Source: Cystobasidium ongulense (Eukaryota > Basidiomycota > Cystobasidiomycetes > Cystobasidiales > Cystobasidiaceae). Taken from it: a DNA stretch of 64,000 bases. The DNA lies in contig BQUP01000002.1 of NCBI GenBank assembly GCA_022835595.1, forward strand, positions 2,900,534 to 2,964,533. Direction: 5' to 3'. Of the stretch, positions 24,971 through 37,676 are shown piece by piece. Positions within the stretch are counted from its first letter, which is position 1. Each line of letters starts with the position of its first letter. The position numbers and the translations under genes were made by a program. Under the pieces are notes generated by a model, which saw only the letters and a program-made list of their open reading frames with translations, was not told the DNA's origin and searched no databases.

Positions 24971-27900
24971 TTATGACACGGTTATGCTGTCGTTGCCAGC
25001 TCCGTCCATAATCTCGTTGATCAAATCGTCATCTTCGTCGTTTTCTATGTCCATATCGTTGTCGTCTCCGTCTGCCTCGTTGGATGGCGTTTCTGGCGTC
25101 GGCATAGACATGCGCGATGGCGAATGAGCACGATGGCTGCTACGTCCTGGGTGTGACGAGCTTTTGTAATGTCCGCTGCCGCTGGATGACTTTCTCTTAT
25201 CGCTGGTGGGGGTAGTTGCCGTCGAGGAGACTTTTATCCCCTTTCTAGCCATGAGCTTGGTCATGAACTCCTTGACGTACTTCTTGAGTTTGCTCTCTTT
25301 CTCCGACGCCAGCTCATCGTACTTTTCCGTTGAAAAGTGACTAGACTTTTTCTCTTTCTCGCACATTATTTTGCAGACCTCTTTTGCTCGCTTCTTGAAT
25401 GACTCATTGTCAAGATGCTTCTTGTACTTTGACATTGTCTTGATGACAACAGTACTGAAGAGCCTGTACATCTTCTTCTCCTTTGATTGTGATTCCTTCT
25501 TGATGCGCTGCTCTTGCTTCTGTTTCTTGGCCAAGCGCGCAGCTTCGGCTTCGGCTTGAGCAATCGAAGCCTCCATAGCCGCCTTTGCCTCCGCCTCTGC
25601 GCGTGCTTTTGCGATGATACCATTAACATCAACATGCAAGGACCGATTGTATTTGTCCAACTCGTGCTGTACAATTTCGTTGCTCGGAAACTCTGCATAA
25701 ACGGCTTTGGTAAGAGTGCATAAGTATGCCTGTTGCTGGAACACAGCGTTTTGTGGTGCTGGAAGCATTTCCCAGTTTGCTGGAAGTAGAGGCGGCGTCT
25801 TTGCTCTCTTGAACCTGATGATTGACGATGAGCGTGACAATGCCGCCTCCAGTGTCTGCGAAAGCTCTACAGGTGTGGTATCGAAGCCTTTGGTATCATC
25901 CTCAGCCATACGCAACCGGTTACGTCGCGCAAATACCTCATCGAGCTCGAGCATCTCTTGTGCAGATCGTTTGCGTGTCTCCCCCTGAGCATCTATCGTA
26001 TCTTGCATAGACTTTGGTATTCTATAACCGACTTCTAGAGCTTGCCACATTTGCAAGAGCAGCTTCGCAGGCTCGGCTATTGTCGGCAGATCTTCCTTTC
26101 CAGCCATGTCCATCACTATCGGCTCAATATTCGTAGAGATGAGCTTGTTTCGCGTGATGAGAGGCCATTTGGCAAGCACACCAAGCACCTGATGATGGAC
26201 ATGCTCAGTTTGAATGGATAGCTGCCAGACGTTTATAACTTACTTGGATCATTATTTCCGCATCATCTGGATATTCATGTAGCAGCGTACTCATAAGACT
26301 GAAGCCATGCAAACGCAAGAGTGCTCTTTGAACAGCAAGCTCTTCTGTGAGCAGGATTCGCTCTAGCAACTTTGAGATAATACGCCGATTATTCGACGCC
26401 TGTCTGAGTGCGGAAGATACCTTCGGAACATCGGGCAGTTCAATAGGTGTAAGTTCGGGGAAGTAGTCTTCATCTAGCTTGCGAGACTTCTTCTTCTTGG
26501 ATCCTTTCAAGCCAAGCGCCTCAACGGCCTCAGTAATGCCGAGTGCTAGAAGAGTATCACGAGTCAGATGAGCGCTACATGGAGATATGGCCTGATGAAT
26601 TTACCATCCAAGTATAAATCATCCATTCCAGCAATGTCTGTTTGGGTCTTGCCACCGATAAAGCCAACGCAATTTGATTCACCACAATAGCAGACTTGCG
26701 CATCGTGGCCATACCGATCTACATTGTAGTTGAAAGTGAGCTCTTCGTTTGGCTGAATTTTACGTTTCGTGAAGATGCCCATCCGTAATCGTCGGCCGAC
26801 GACCCACTTCGATACATAGCAATTCGGCGCGCAAGAATGGTTAAGAAAACGTCCCTTTCCACCTCTCTTGGTGGCGTCGAGAAACTGGAAAAGAAAGATG
26901 AATGTTAACTCCATGCGAGTCACCTTTGGAACACGTACGCACCTCATCCTTTTGCAACATCATGAAGTAAAAATGTTCAATACCTTCGTCGTAATAGTCG
27001 CGCATGCGTTTCTGAAATGCCTTTTCACCAATGACTTCTCCGATGTACTCGTATACGAATGCATCTTTATCTAGGGCTTCTCTTGTGCGTATCCCAAAAC
27101 CTTTCTTTTCCGTCTGAACAACGTCGATCGGTGCATACTGACGTTTCTGGAAGCTGGAAAGATTTTAGAATTTCAGCGCTGGTTGATACAGATGACCAGC
27201 CTTAGGATGGCTTACCGCTGGTTTCTACAGTGTCCCTTACACCGACAATCGCCAGCAAAGCACTCGACTTGCGTAAGTCGATTGATGCAGTCGCTGCTTT
27301 CGCCGCAGGCGACATCCGGATCATCGGTTTCTGAACAAGAAGGGTGAGCGACAAGCAATATACATGACATTTAGCGTGACATAGATTACCTGGATTGAAT
27401 ATGCAGTCGCACATCATCGACTCCTCTTGCTGGTGCGCCAATCCCATTTGCTTGTTCTGATATATACAGCCCTCAAGCTCATCGAAGGTAGCGAGTGCCT
27501 GTACAAGCGAGAGTTTAGCACATCTTCTGCATCCATATCGTTCAATCCACGCATCTCTAGGATGCAACTTACCTCTTTATTTGCGACTGGCAGATGCGCT
27601 ATGGAAATCGGAAGGCCAGGTTTGCGAGCAGTAGTTTCTGGCTCCTGGCTCTCGCCTTTTAGGGAAGAGGTGGAAGCCTCGGACGATCCCGCACGAGAAG
27701 AGTGTTCGTCGTCATCCTGCTGCTCTCTCTTGACCTTCTTATCGTCCATTGTTTCGAAGTTGAGAAAGGCGTGTGTATCTACCGGAACTGCTGGTTGAAT
27801 AGGCGCCTTCTCCTCCTCTTTGAGCAGCGGCTGTCCGGCTGATGTATCGGGATACGGTCTGGATGTATAGAGGCCATTTACAACGGATCCTTCTGACTTG

Positions 27901-28181
27901 GCTGTGCTATAATCATCCATCTTTCCGTACTGCTGATTCTCGCTTCTTGGGATGGCTGTCAAACCACTGGGCGATGCTTCGTTCCATTGTCTGCCAGCCA
28001 CATCTTCCTTTTTCACTTCGTACATTGTTGAGTAACCATCTCTGAACAAATCGTGATTGATTGTGGCTTCTGCTTTTATTGCCGCTGTTGTTCCTTCAGC
28101 AGCCGTGTCTCTCTTTCCATGTGTATCTTGACCCGCTGGCCTGCCGCCATGCAATCTAGGAGATACTGGATAGCCAGCCAT
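24971..28181 (-). CDS. SET2: histone H3 lysine-36 methyltransferase Set2
   Basis: Set2 methylates H3K36 during transcription elongation while bound to phosphorylated RNA polymerase II. Seven exons (28181-27573, 27498-27390, 27330-27216, 27153-26943, 26884-26605, 26545-26244, 26188-24971) give 947 residues. Order: disordered N-terminus (1-220); cysteine-rich AWS (MCDCIFNP to CRCKGHC, about 231-275); SET ([29 protein letters not shown] near 360-370, [12 protein letters not shown]); post-SET ([10 protein letters not shown]); a helical LEDGF/TFIIS-N-like block near 490-550; a degenerate WW-like patch (LLPANWE, about 676); a charged coiled coil; and the SRI domain (about 781-859) that binds the polymerase tail. 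The C-terminus is acidic. The start is the first in-frame ATG (28181). Confidence 0.95.
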
Positions 28182-28797
28182 AACGGCCGCCTGACGGAAA
28201 GGTCTATGTATGCAGACAGGGAAGTCACCGTGGCAGGTCAACAGCGCTTCGCCTGAATGTCGCTATAACTGCTGGCTGAATTTCGAGAGGCGATCAAGCT
28301 CGTGGATCTTGAAGCTCCTGCAGAGGTGTACCAGGCTTCCAGATATTGTTACGATATACAGCTACGTATATAACCTAGAGGAAAGCAGCCTCCTGCTGTC
28401 GTCTAGCTGGCGGCGACGTCAAGAGAAGTGCTAATGAGTCGATTGGGCTCGCGGCAAACAGCAGGCAAGGCAGGCAGGCAGACTTTGTGGCGAGCAAGTT
28501 TCTGTGGCGATTCTCTCGGTTCAAGGCAACTTCCAGACTTGAGCAATGGGGCCTTCTTTCATTTGGTGAACGCATCTAACCAGGGTCTACTCCCTGTCAT
28601 TATAGAGCGGCCCAGGTGCTAGATAGCCATGCGAGGATGCTCCGGTATATGCACTGAATTGGGAGATCAAAGACAAAAGAGACGGAAGAGTGATATGTAG
28701 GACTCGACTTATGCTTGGGACTAAGACTAACTTTATGTTCTCGCTACTACTGTAAGTCAAAGACTGCTTCATGGGTGTCTGGCTTCTGTGTTGACCC
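28182..28797. other. intergenic region upstream of SET2
   Basis: About 615 bp hold the SET2 promoter and the 3' flank of the secreted-protein gene. A GGCAG-type short repeat (about 28460-28482) is the only pattern I noticed. No coding frame is convincing. Confidence 0.4.
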
Positions 28798-30063
28798 TCA
28801 GGTAGACGAAGCTGATGAGGGGGCGATTCCACCCAGCGTTCCGACGGCCGCAGTTGCCGATGCGCTGGATTCAGTTGGTGATGTCCCAGATAGACGAGAC
28901 GAAGTAGAGCTGGCTACGATTGGAGTTCCTGTGGGTGGAGCATAGGCTACCCAAGTGCTCGTTGCCCCTGCGAGTGTGAACTCAGATGAGGCGGTCAACG
29001 ATGTGCCGTCGTATTGGAGCTGGATACGCGAACCACAGGATCAGCTCACAATCCCTAGATCTGCGTATGCCGCCTTACCTCAATGCAATCTCCACTTGTC
29101 TCGTTGACAATCTTGCAGTAGGTATAATCTGCAGAAATGCACATGAGAGGGATGGCGCATGGAACAAGAAGCGCACATCCTCTTACCGTCATATCCATCA
29201 TTCCCTGCGATCTGGACTATCTGAGTAGGATCAAGGACAAATCCGACCGTCACTGTAGCCGTGACCGTCTGGCTTAAAGTGGTTACCGTGACGGTCTCTA
29301 CAGCAGCTATGGTTGTATTGGGGCCGCCCGTTGCAGCAATATGGTAACTCAAACTGGGTGAGAAGCCGCTTGGTGCCCATGCGGCAAAGCTGATAGGCTG
29401 CGTAGGATCCTCGGTCACCGGCACGGCCTGAATACCACCAACGACACTGGTGGCAGCGCCAGAGCTTGAAGCTGAGCCCGAGGTAGTAGATGTTGCCACC
29501 TCAGTGCTTGCTCTGCTGATAGCGCTGGTGGCACCACCGCAGCTGCAGTAAAGGTTGATGTTATTTGACGGCTAAGTGATTTCAATGGCCATTGAGACTT
29601 ACCCTTCAATGGCTTCGCCAATGTAATATATACCGGACTGGCTGAAGATAGTACCTCCGTTGCATGCATAGCAGCTCTCGGCAGCCTGGCATGATATGTA
29701 GTCTCAGCTCTGCCATTGCAGGTCATCAGTAGCAGCAGGGGAGACTCACGTTCAGGAACCCAGATGAGGAGCAGAGACATGACCCTATCAGCCAGATTTA
29801 GCATGTGTTCCTTCCGCTTGTGCACATCAGCGGTAACGTACCCTGTTGTGCTGCTGGGAGGTCTGAACAAGCATTGGCAGCCGTAAGAACGGTATTACAG
29901 TCTGGGTCGCAACCTGACAATTTGCAAGGTCAGCACACCGCACCTGATGAGAGAATCACATCGTCGGAAACTCACCGGCGGCAGAAGGCAACTGTTGCGG
30001 AGCAGGCAGGCCAAGCACCAGCAGAGGCAGAAGAGCCACAAGTGCAGCAGCTTTCGCCAGCAT
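28798..30063 (-). CDS. secreted cysteine-rich, Ser/Thr-rich protein
   Basis: Seven small exons (30063-29976, 29913-29842, 29784-29750, 29685-29603, 29542-29187, 29128-29079, 29019-28798) join in frame to 301 residues. The first 23 residues (MLAKAAALVALLPLLVLGLP) form a clear signal peptide. The mature N-terminal part has a dense cysteine pattern (GCDPDC, ACSDL, SCLC, SCYACNGG, GCGG), followed by a Ser/Thr/Val-rich beta-like stretch, two more cysteines (YCKIVNETSGDC, with an N-glycosylation site) and a Ser/Thr/Ala-rich tail. It is probably exported to the wall or medium. The tail has no clear hydrophobic end for a GPI anchor, unless a last exon was missed. I recognise no named family; host or surface interaction is only a guess. 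Confidence 0.75.
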
Positions 30064-31056
30064 GTCGGATCACGTGCGTGGTGGAGGTATGGGGGTCCGA
30101 AACAAGTGGAATAAAGTCGGATAAGTAGAGGGCAAGCGGAGTTGCTTGGGATTTGCTGCTGCGAATCGCTTGCGCTGGCAAAGAGAGAGTTGTAGTGATA
30201 GAAAGAGGATGTGTAGGCGGAAGTGGTAGGTGAGCAGGGCTTCAATACGAGAACAGCTGTCGCCTCGTTGACGTTGCCGGGCTATAGCCTGTCTGTCGGT
30301 AACTGCTGGCGGCATCTACGTACGTCTTTGCCAAAAATGGCAAGGTAGGCCATACTATGTCTCTGACAATTAGCAACGTTGCAATCCGATGGTGCGCTGT
30401 AGATTACCAAGCTAGGAAACGCTCTTTAGCGGGTCTGCCGCTTCCCCCCTGCAGCAATGACTCTCGAGGAGCTTACGATCGGACAATGTGAATAGATCCC
30501 GAATAAGTGGATTGTTAGCTGTCCGAAGGTGCCGAAGGAATTGCCCACGGTACGTGATAATCGGAGTGACGGTAAAGCATGATGATGGATCAGGCCTCGT
30601 GCTGGGGTAAAGCTCTCTTACCCCCATAGTAGTGTAATTAGTTGCTTCTTCAGGCCACAACCCCTACGAAGATGGGTTCGGTTCACATGTTGTCTTTGGT
30701 GGTAATCTACAGGGGAATAGTCACATTCACGTATACGTCAAGGGAAAGGTTGTGTACATCGCATACCCAAATGGGAGATAAGCTGCACGCAGTAGACCCA
30801 GGGCCGAATATGCCAGAGTATCGGCGTCCGGTAGCTGAATAGCGTGCGAAACGCTGTCTGGAATGGGTTAGAGAGGTGTCTGAACCGAATGATGAAGGTA
30901 GAAGCCACATGATTCGAAGGAGCAGTTGCCGTATGACTAGATGTGCTGCCTGGCTTGCAGCTCGAGGTCTTGCTGTGCATGCGGACAGGCCGATCACGTC
31001 GGCGACAATTTTGTCGAGGACAGACCATTGTTGCCCATATACATACAGCAACCATC
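30064..31056. other. divergent promoter region between the secreted-protein gene and RPA49
   Basis: Nearly 1 kb without a credible gene. Open frames of 60-185 codons occur on both strands but are antisense or low in family likeness. It should carry two promoters. I see no repeat or RNA gene. Confidence 0.4.
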
Positions 31057-32662
31057 ATGTCCACTAGCAACCAGGTGAAGAATAGCAAGAAGCGGAAGCA
31101 TGTCGAAGCTTCTGACAGCAGCGCACGCCGCCGAGAGGCGAAGACAGCAGCCTTCATCGTTTCAAACGACAACTCGCGAGATGGCCTCAAGCCCTTGATA
31201 GCGTCGACGCCCTCTATAGCCTTGACGGATGACACAGAGTTGAACTTGTACGAGTCTTCTGCTGCTAGTGGGTCCAAAGATGGAAAGAAGGACAAGGGAA
31301 AAGGGAGAGTGGTGGCCTCTATGCTTCACGGAGAGTCTGCAAAATTGGAGTGGACGAGCACAAATCGAATGGCTGCGGAAAGCGTGCCCTGGCGGACAAG
31401 CGGCGAAGATGTACTCGCTGGGCAAGATATTGCGGACAATACAGCCGAAGAATGCTCAGCTTCATACGCTTTAGCATTGTATGACCCTGCTACCTCGTCC
31501 ATTTCCTTGATCGATGCGCCACTGCATATCCTCTCTCATATACCGAAACGCTTGAAAAACCTCGCAACCATCTCGTCGAGGGATCCTGGATCCAACAATT
31601 TCAAGGCTAGGACAGAACTTGGACTCGCTTTCGGAACAAAGAAAGCCCAGAAGGCTATCAAAGCTGCGGAGCGTAACAAGGTGGATGCCGGCGCACAGGA
31701 TCTGCAAGTACTACAAGATGTTATGCAACAAGGCCTAACAGAAGGGTTGGAAACGCTGCCTGAAAGTTCAAAGGTAGCAGGAGGACCACCGAAAGAAGGA
31801 CAAGAACTAGATGTCGGCCCTGCCGTCGTTGAAGCTGCACGACTTGCAGGCAGACCTGTTCCGGATCTCGCTGCCGACACGCCTGAAGATGTATACCAGA
31901 TTTTCGGGTCCATCATTCTGACCAAGGAATACGACGCAATCACTGTTCATCCCTTGCTCTCTGTGGATGCGGAAACGCCGCAGAAGGCCTGTGTCATGCT
32001 ACCTTTCAAACGAAGCACTTGGGTCAATGATAGAGTGAAGGATCTCGTTGCGAACCGGAACGGGAAATACAAGGATAAGGAAAGAGTACTCAAGCTAAAG
32101 GTCCTTGTCTGGATCTCCACACTCATGGCTATGCGTAGTTCAAGAGGCGGCATCGATCCTACGAACGCGGATGCAGTAGGCCGACAGTTCGGGAGATTAG
32201 TTGGGTCTGAAGCTATTCAAAGTTTACTCGAGCGGTTCACAGAGACTATCAGAGGGACAAAGAAGTAAGTTCTGGCACCCTTCCAACGCCATGCGGCTTC
32301 AGATTATTGACCTTCTCTTAACTCTTGTCAGTCGACTCGTTACATCAGCCGCGGAGACCAAACTACTTTCACACCTTCTGCTTGCCTGTCTGTCATACGA
32401 ATCATACACCGCCCTCGACTATCAGACCTTGACGAACGATATGGCCTATAATGTGAAGAAGACCGTCGAGCTTCTCAAGATGCTAGGATGCCGAATGGTG
32501 CAACCTAAAGGCAAAGAGGCTGAGCGCATACTTGCCAGCTGGAACATGGACGGCAGAACGATACCAGACGCCGATCAGGGCAGGCTCAAGGTCGCTTCCT
32601 TGATGATTCCACTAGAGTTTCCTAAGGAGAAGAGAGGCAAGGCGAAGAGCAAGGGACGATAA
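31057..32662 (+). CDS. RPA49: RNA polymerase I subunit A49
   Basis: A49 forms a heterodimer with A34.5 on RNA polymerase I and aids initiation and elongation of rRNA transcription in the nucleolus. Two exons (31057-32264, 32332-32662) give 512 residues. A Lys-rich N-terminus is followed by the dimerisation beta-barrel region (ALALYDPATSSISLIDAPLH, the RTELGLAFGTKKAQKAI stretch), then the tandem winged-helix domain (EDVYQIFGSIILTKEYDAI, the block before NGKYKDKERVLKL and the region after the intron, LLAYLSY-like and AYNVKKTVELLKMLGCR). It ends in a basic tail. The start at 31057 is the first ATG that leaves a sensible N-terminus; the frame is open further upstream. Convergent with the complex I assembly gene at about 227 bp. 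Confidence 0.9.
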
Positions 32663-32889
32663 GCTGAGGGAAGCAGGTTTGATGACTCGACATGTAGTTG
32701 CTTTTATTGCTTGTTGTATTGATAGCACAATGGCTTCAAAGCTATCCATATCCGCGCAGCCGACGATAACCCGATGCTGGCACTTTCGACCTGTATGCTC
32801 TGAGCCCTACACATGGTGTATGTGGTTTCGTAACGGAAATGCATAGCGACAATCAGCTTGGCGGAAAAGCATGCCTATATAATCTCACA

Positions 32890-34196
32890 CTAGAACTGGC
32901 CTCTCCAGTTACTCCACATAAGTTGCCATGGCAATTTCCAATTCCGTTTGGGTGCTTGTCTTATCGCAGGGTGTAGCGGGTTGCAATGCGCGGTTTTCAC
33001 AAATGCGTCGAGAAAGCTATTCGCAGGGGTGGCAGACAGATAGAGAGTTGTAAGGCTGGCAGGCAGACGGGACAATTGTCGCCCCTGTGCGAGTTCGGCG
33101 TGTTCTTCGTCTGGCTCGGGCTCGCCTTTTGCTGAAGGTAGGCCGAGAGTCCAGCGAGCTTTGAGACGCTCTAATTGAGCAAGAGATACCAATTCTTCGC
33201 AAGATTCAATTAGTGGTTGAATTGCTTCTGCAGGATCGATAGACGTCCCTGGCACTAGAGTCGATTCTTGCGCTTCACCGGCTTGTGCGCGATCAAGCAG
33301 TGGCAGAGAGCGAAATATATGTTCGTCGACTACACCATATTCTGATCCTATATCTCGAGGCATAGTCATTACTCTCTTCTTGCCGGCAAAATAATGTAAT
33401 CCTTGCAGTGTTCGAGCGAGACCGATATACGTAGCCAAGTGAGATAGAGAGTGGTCGATGGTAGAGAGAGGAATGCCAGCTATCTCGCCTTTGTTCACTT
33501 GAGATGGATTGAGAATCTGCATCTGCAGCATAAGCAGGGATAGGTCGGTCGCTTGGGCGTACGCTGTCAGGTCGGATAGGCTCGCATAGGAGGGATCCAG
33601 CATATTGCGCTCTTTCGCATCGATTAGGCGGGTGAAACGGTAAGACGAAAGCTTCCGCCGTTTGAATGCTCGTTGAAGAGCTATGACTGTTGGGTGTGGA
33701 ACGGGTGTATCCTGATTGGGAATGGTTCAGTCTTCGTTCAAACAATAGTATAATGCTTACCTACACTATTGATGGAGGCTATCGCGTCTCTCCACCACTG
33801 GTAGCGAAGCTTTGCAATCTGAGGGTTCGTAACATTGTCCGCAATACTAGAAACTTCAACGTTGAAAGCCCGGACTGCAAGGTAGTCATAGCGGGCCTCT
33901 CGGGTTGGGTAGAATGAAGTTAAGCTATTTACATCAGGTCAAATAAAAGGTTCTTTCAGTGGCGGGTTCAGAAGGCATACAGGATATTGTGAATCTCACA
34001 GATAATTGGGATAGTCCGAGGTCTGTACTAACGATACCAGGTGCGCTTCGATAGTCTCAGCCGATGCTTTCGTCGCCACCGGAGCCCTCTTTCGTGCACT
34101 GGTAGAGAAGCACTGTCTAGTACATGTTGGGCCTTGAGAATTGTTCTTTACCCTAATGCTAGCTCGCAGGACACTCCTTGACGCTTCTCCCGACAT
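32890..34196 (-). CDS. NDUFAF6: complex I assembly factor 6 homologue (squalene/phytoene synthase-like fold)
   Basis: NDUFAF6 proteins help mitochondrial complex I assembly and share the trans-isoprenyl diphosphate synthase fold without being proven synthases. Three exons (34196-34000, 33924-33765, 33711-32890) give 392 residues. The N-terminus is basic and Ser/Arg-rich (RQCFSTSARKRAP), as expected of a mitochondrial import signal. Family blocks are YDYLAVRAFNVEVSSIAD, KLRYQWWRDAI, FTRLIDAKERNM, LSHLATYIGLARTLQGL, PRDIGSEYGV and the C-terminal WKLPWQLMWSNWRGQF. The donor of intron 2 is GTAGGT at 33764; a GTAAGC three b further would break the frame. It is divergent from SGD1/NOM1, with 270 bp between starts. 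Confidence 0.88.
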
Positions 34197-34465
34197 GCTG
34201 TTCCCCTACGCCTCTGGCTGATGCAGCAGCTGCGTCGTAGGATTTCGATTTTGAAAGTAAAGTCACCGGGGACAGACAGAGCCAACAGGTACTACACAAA
34301 GTAAAGCAAGGTCTTCAGGGTGCTTGTGATCCGCAGAATTGATAGGACGCTCACTAGCATTCGATACACTCAGTCGATGAAAATACGTGATCGGTTCTCG
34401 TTTGCAAAGTATCATAGCTGCAGGTTCGCTTGCGCTATGCTTGCTATCCATCAGGACACTTCAGC

Positions 34466-37386
34466 ATGTCTGGCAGACGAAACGGCAAGAAGGCTCAGAC
34501 AACGCCTCTCTACGCTAGAAAGACCACTCAGCTGCCCTCGAAGCTGAAGGATGAGCTAGTCTCGTTGGGCAAAATAGCGGCTCCCAAGGCAAAGAGGCAA
34601 AACCTGGACCCCACGACAGCTGCCGGTAGGAAGCAGCTCAGGAAGCAGGACAGGCAGGACAAAGGTGGACCATCTCCCGGCACAGATTCAGCCTCCCGCA
34701 ATAGCTCTGCTCAAGAAGCTGCTAAAAGCGTTAAACAGACTGGCAAGCGTGAAGCACCGGCAGAGGATCGTAAAGGCAAGAAACGGCAGAGATTAGATGA
34801 CGAGGAGACGCATATTGCCCAAGCTGCACCTAAATCGCCCGCCAACTTGCAAACAAAAGACACTGGCAGCAAATCCAACAAGAAAACGCCTTTACAACAC
34901 CTTCTTGACAAGAATGCTGCTGGGCCTAGTGGTGGCAAAAGCGTGAAAAAGTCACGTCCTGCTGCAAGCGGATCTGCGAGTACTATTGAAGAGCAGGAAG
35001 ACGCCGAAATCGCTTGGCTGGAAGCCCAACTCGGGCTGGGAAAGAACAGTAAATCACGAAAAGAGTTTGAGGAGGATGGTCTGGACGGTATGTCTTTCTT
35101 CATACTTACTTCGTGATGAACTTGAGCTGAAGACAACGATGTGATAGATATTCTTGATGACCTTGACAAGCTTGATGAAGACCTGTTCGGAGCAGGTGAA
35201 GACTCTGATGGCGAAGAGGGTTCTGATGAGGACGAAGCAGGAGACCTGTCTGAAGGTGACGATTCCGAAGTCGACGACAGCCAACTCCTTGACGAAGAGG
35301 GAGGAAGCGAGGTATACAGTGACGATCTGAAGGATTCGGACGGAACGGATGACGACACCTCACCTGATGAGGATTGGTCGGGGTTTCAAGACGAAGGCTC
35401 GTCCAGCGTCGCCAGTGAAGAGGAGGAGAACGTTCTCGCTGGCAGTGAAGTTGCCGCCCCGGGACAAAGCAAAGAAGCTCCTTCAAAATACGTTCCACCA
35501 GCGTTGAGGCGTGCTCAAGAGGCGGCCGCTGCTAAAGCGAATATCGAAGATCCCAAGCTCCGTCGACAATTGATGGGCTTGCTCAATCGACTGTCCCCTA
35601 CTTCATTTCCTATGCTCATATTTAAGGAGGGTGATAGTAGTTCTCTCAACCACATCTACCTGTCCCACCCTCGTGCAATCGTCAGCAAGCTTCTCGTATC
35701 TATCATTCCGGATATAGTATCGGCTCAAGGCGACGGCATTGGCGAAACGCAGATTGTGGTACTTTCTGCATTAGTAAAAGCTATTTCAGGCGGTCTGTTA
35801 GGCGGAATGTCGGTTTCTGGAGGTACCGAGTTTGGCGCTACACTGGTAGATCACCTCATCAAACAGATGGATCGTACAGATTACAGCAAAAAAGAAAGGT
35901 CAAACTTGATCCACTTCCTTGCTATGCTTTACAATATGCAAGTTGTGGCCTGCACCCTGTTGTACGATATGATCAAAGAATTTATTGAAGGAGGTCTCAG
36001 TGAAGACAACGTGGAGGCTCTGGTTAAGATCGTTCGAGGTTGGTTCACTTGTGTCAAGGGGATTCGGAATAGTGCAGTGGGCTGACCATCGTCTCCTAAT
36101 ACAGTCTCCGGCCCCCAGTTGCGACATGACGACCCCACGTCGCTCAAACAGATTATTCAACTCGTGGCAGAAAAGCAGAAAGCGTTGGATACAAACGATA
36201 TCACCACCCGGACTAAGTTTATGATTGAGCAACTGACCGATCTCAAGAATAACAAGATCAAACTGGCTACCGGTGTCGCGGCCGAGGCCGAGTCGTCATT
36301 GAGGAAGTACATCAGTAATCTCGGGAAGAAATCGGGTCATGAAGCAGAACCACTCAGAATGTCTCTGGCTGATCTACGTTCTGCCGATCAAAAGGGCAAA
36401 TGGTGGCTCGTGGGGGCTGCATGGTCTGGCAATCCTTTATTGGACCAGAAAGCGGACTTCCAGAAGGCTGGACAGAAAGGCGATCCACATGACGCGGGGA
36501 AAGAGGCAGCACTGTTGAAGCTCGCTAAGAAACAAGGCATGAACACGGACACTAGACGACAGATCTTCGTGGCTGTCATGGGCGCAGAAGATTACATCGA
36601 CGCTGCGCAGAGAGTTTCTCAGCTGGGATTGAAAGAGATACAGCAGCGCGAAATCATTCGTGTACTTCTTCACTGCTTGGGTAACGTGAGTAGCTTTGAC
36701 TCTGGTTCTGTTGTGTGATGTCGACTCACATGCATTCTCTCTGCAGGAGAAAGCATACAACCCTTTCTATACCTTGGTAGTCTCTCGACTACTGAATGAA
36801 AGTCCGACCCAGGCTACGCACTCGTATCAGATAACCCTTCAGTATGCTCTATGGGACTTCTTTCGTTCTTTGGGCGAAGATGAAGTCGGAGGCGCCTCGA
36901 TGGCAGGCTCAGGGGGGACGACAGACAGACCCGATGTTGTGCAGAAGAAATCAAACCATCTCGCAAGAGCATACGCTTGGTGGTGTGCCAAGTCAAGTTT
37001 AAGTCTGAACATCTTGAAGGTTAGTGCAAGGCATGTCCTTCTTTCTGCAAAACAAGCTAATATGATATTTCTAGCCCCTTCCTTTCCTCCGCTTACAGCC
37101 CGCAAGTAACAAGTTCCTCGGAACCTTCTTCACTAATCTCTTCATTTCGACCCAAACAAATTCGCCATTAGGCAATATTTCGCCCAATGCACAGAGGGAT
37201 TCTACATCAATAGAGAAAGTATTCCTTCAGCTGGCAACTCAGAATGTCAATGTAGCGCAAGGCGTGGGATGGTACCTCCAGAATTCGCAAACTATGCGAA
37301 AACAGGCTAGCAAGAATGAGCTGGTTACTTGGGGTATTGAAGTGGCTGTTGAGACCTTGCAAGCGAGCGAGAGACTAAGCCTATAG
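34466..37386 (+). CDS. SGD1: nucleolar MIF4G/MA3 protein Sgd1 (NOM1)
   Basis: Sgd1/NOM1 is a nucleolar protein of 40S subunit production that in other species recruits helicase or phosphatase partners. Five exons (34466-35087, 35133-36038, 36105-36685, 36747-37019, 37099-37386) give 889 residues. The N-terminus is basic and Lys-rich; residues about 210-320 are extremely acidic (Asp/Glu/Ser); the YVPPALRR motif precedes a MIF4G domain (about 345-600: LRRQLMGLLNRLS, NLIHFLAMLYNMQVV, TRTKFMIEQLTDLKNNK), and an MA3 domain follows (about 645-800: TRRQIFVAVMGAEDYIDA, EIIRVLLHCLGNEKAYNPFY). The start is the first ATG. It is convergent with EFM4 at 290 bp. Confidence 0.93.
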
Positions 37387-37676
37387 CTTAGCTAGAAGAA
37401 TAAGACACACAATTTTTGTTTGGAATTCATATATGCTTCCGCAATATACACCTTTTTCACAATACTGTCTCCATCAAGCTTACGACCCATTGGCTTTGTC
37501 TGTCACGAATGAGATAGAGAAGGTGTGCTGATCCGATCTGAATGAGATGCCATCGACTAAATCGACGAAAAGCGCCTTGAAAAAATAGGCCAACCGAATA
37601 CACCTCTGCGTGCGGAGCTCATCGGCGGGCCGGGGGAGTGTGACATTTATTACACTCTGTGCCCGGTTAAGATGTA

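Noticed and set aside
34711-35358. 215-codon minus-strand frame, almost entirely Ser
   Set aside because: It is the reverse of the Asp/Glu/Lys-rich part of SGD1/NOM1; Ser runs are expected from such codons.
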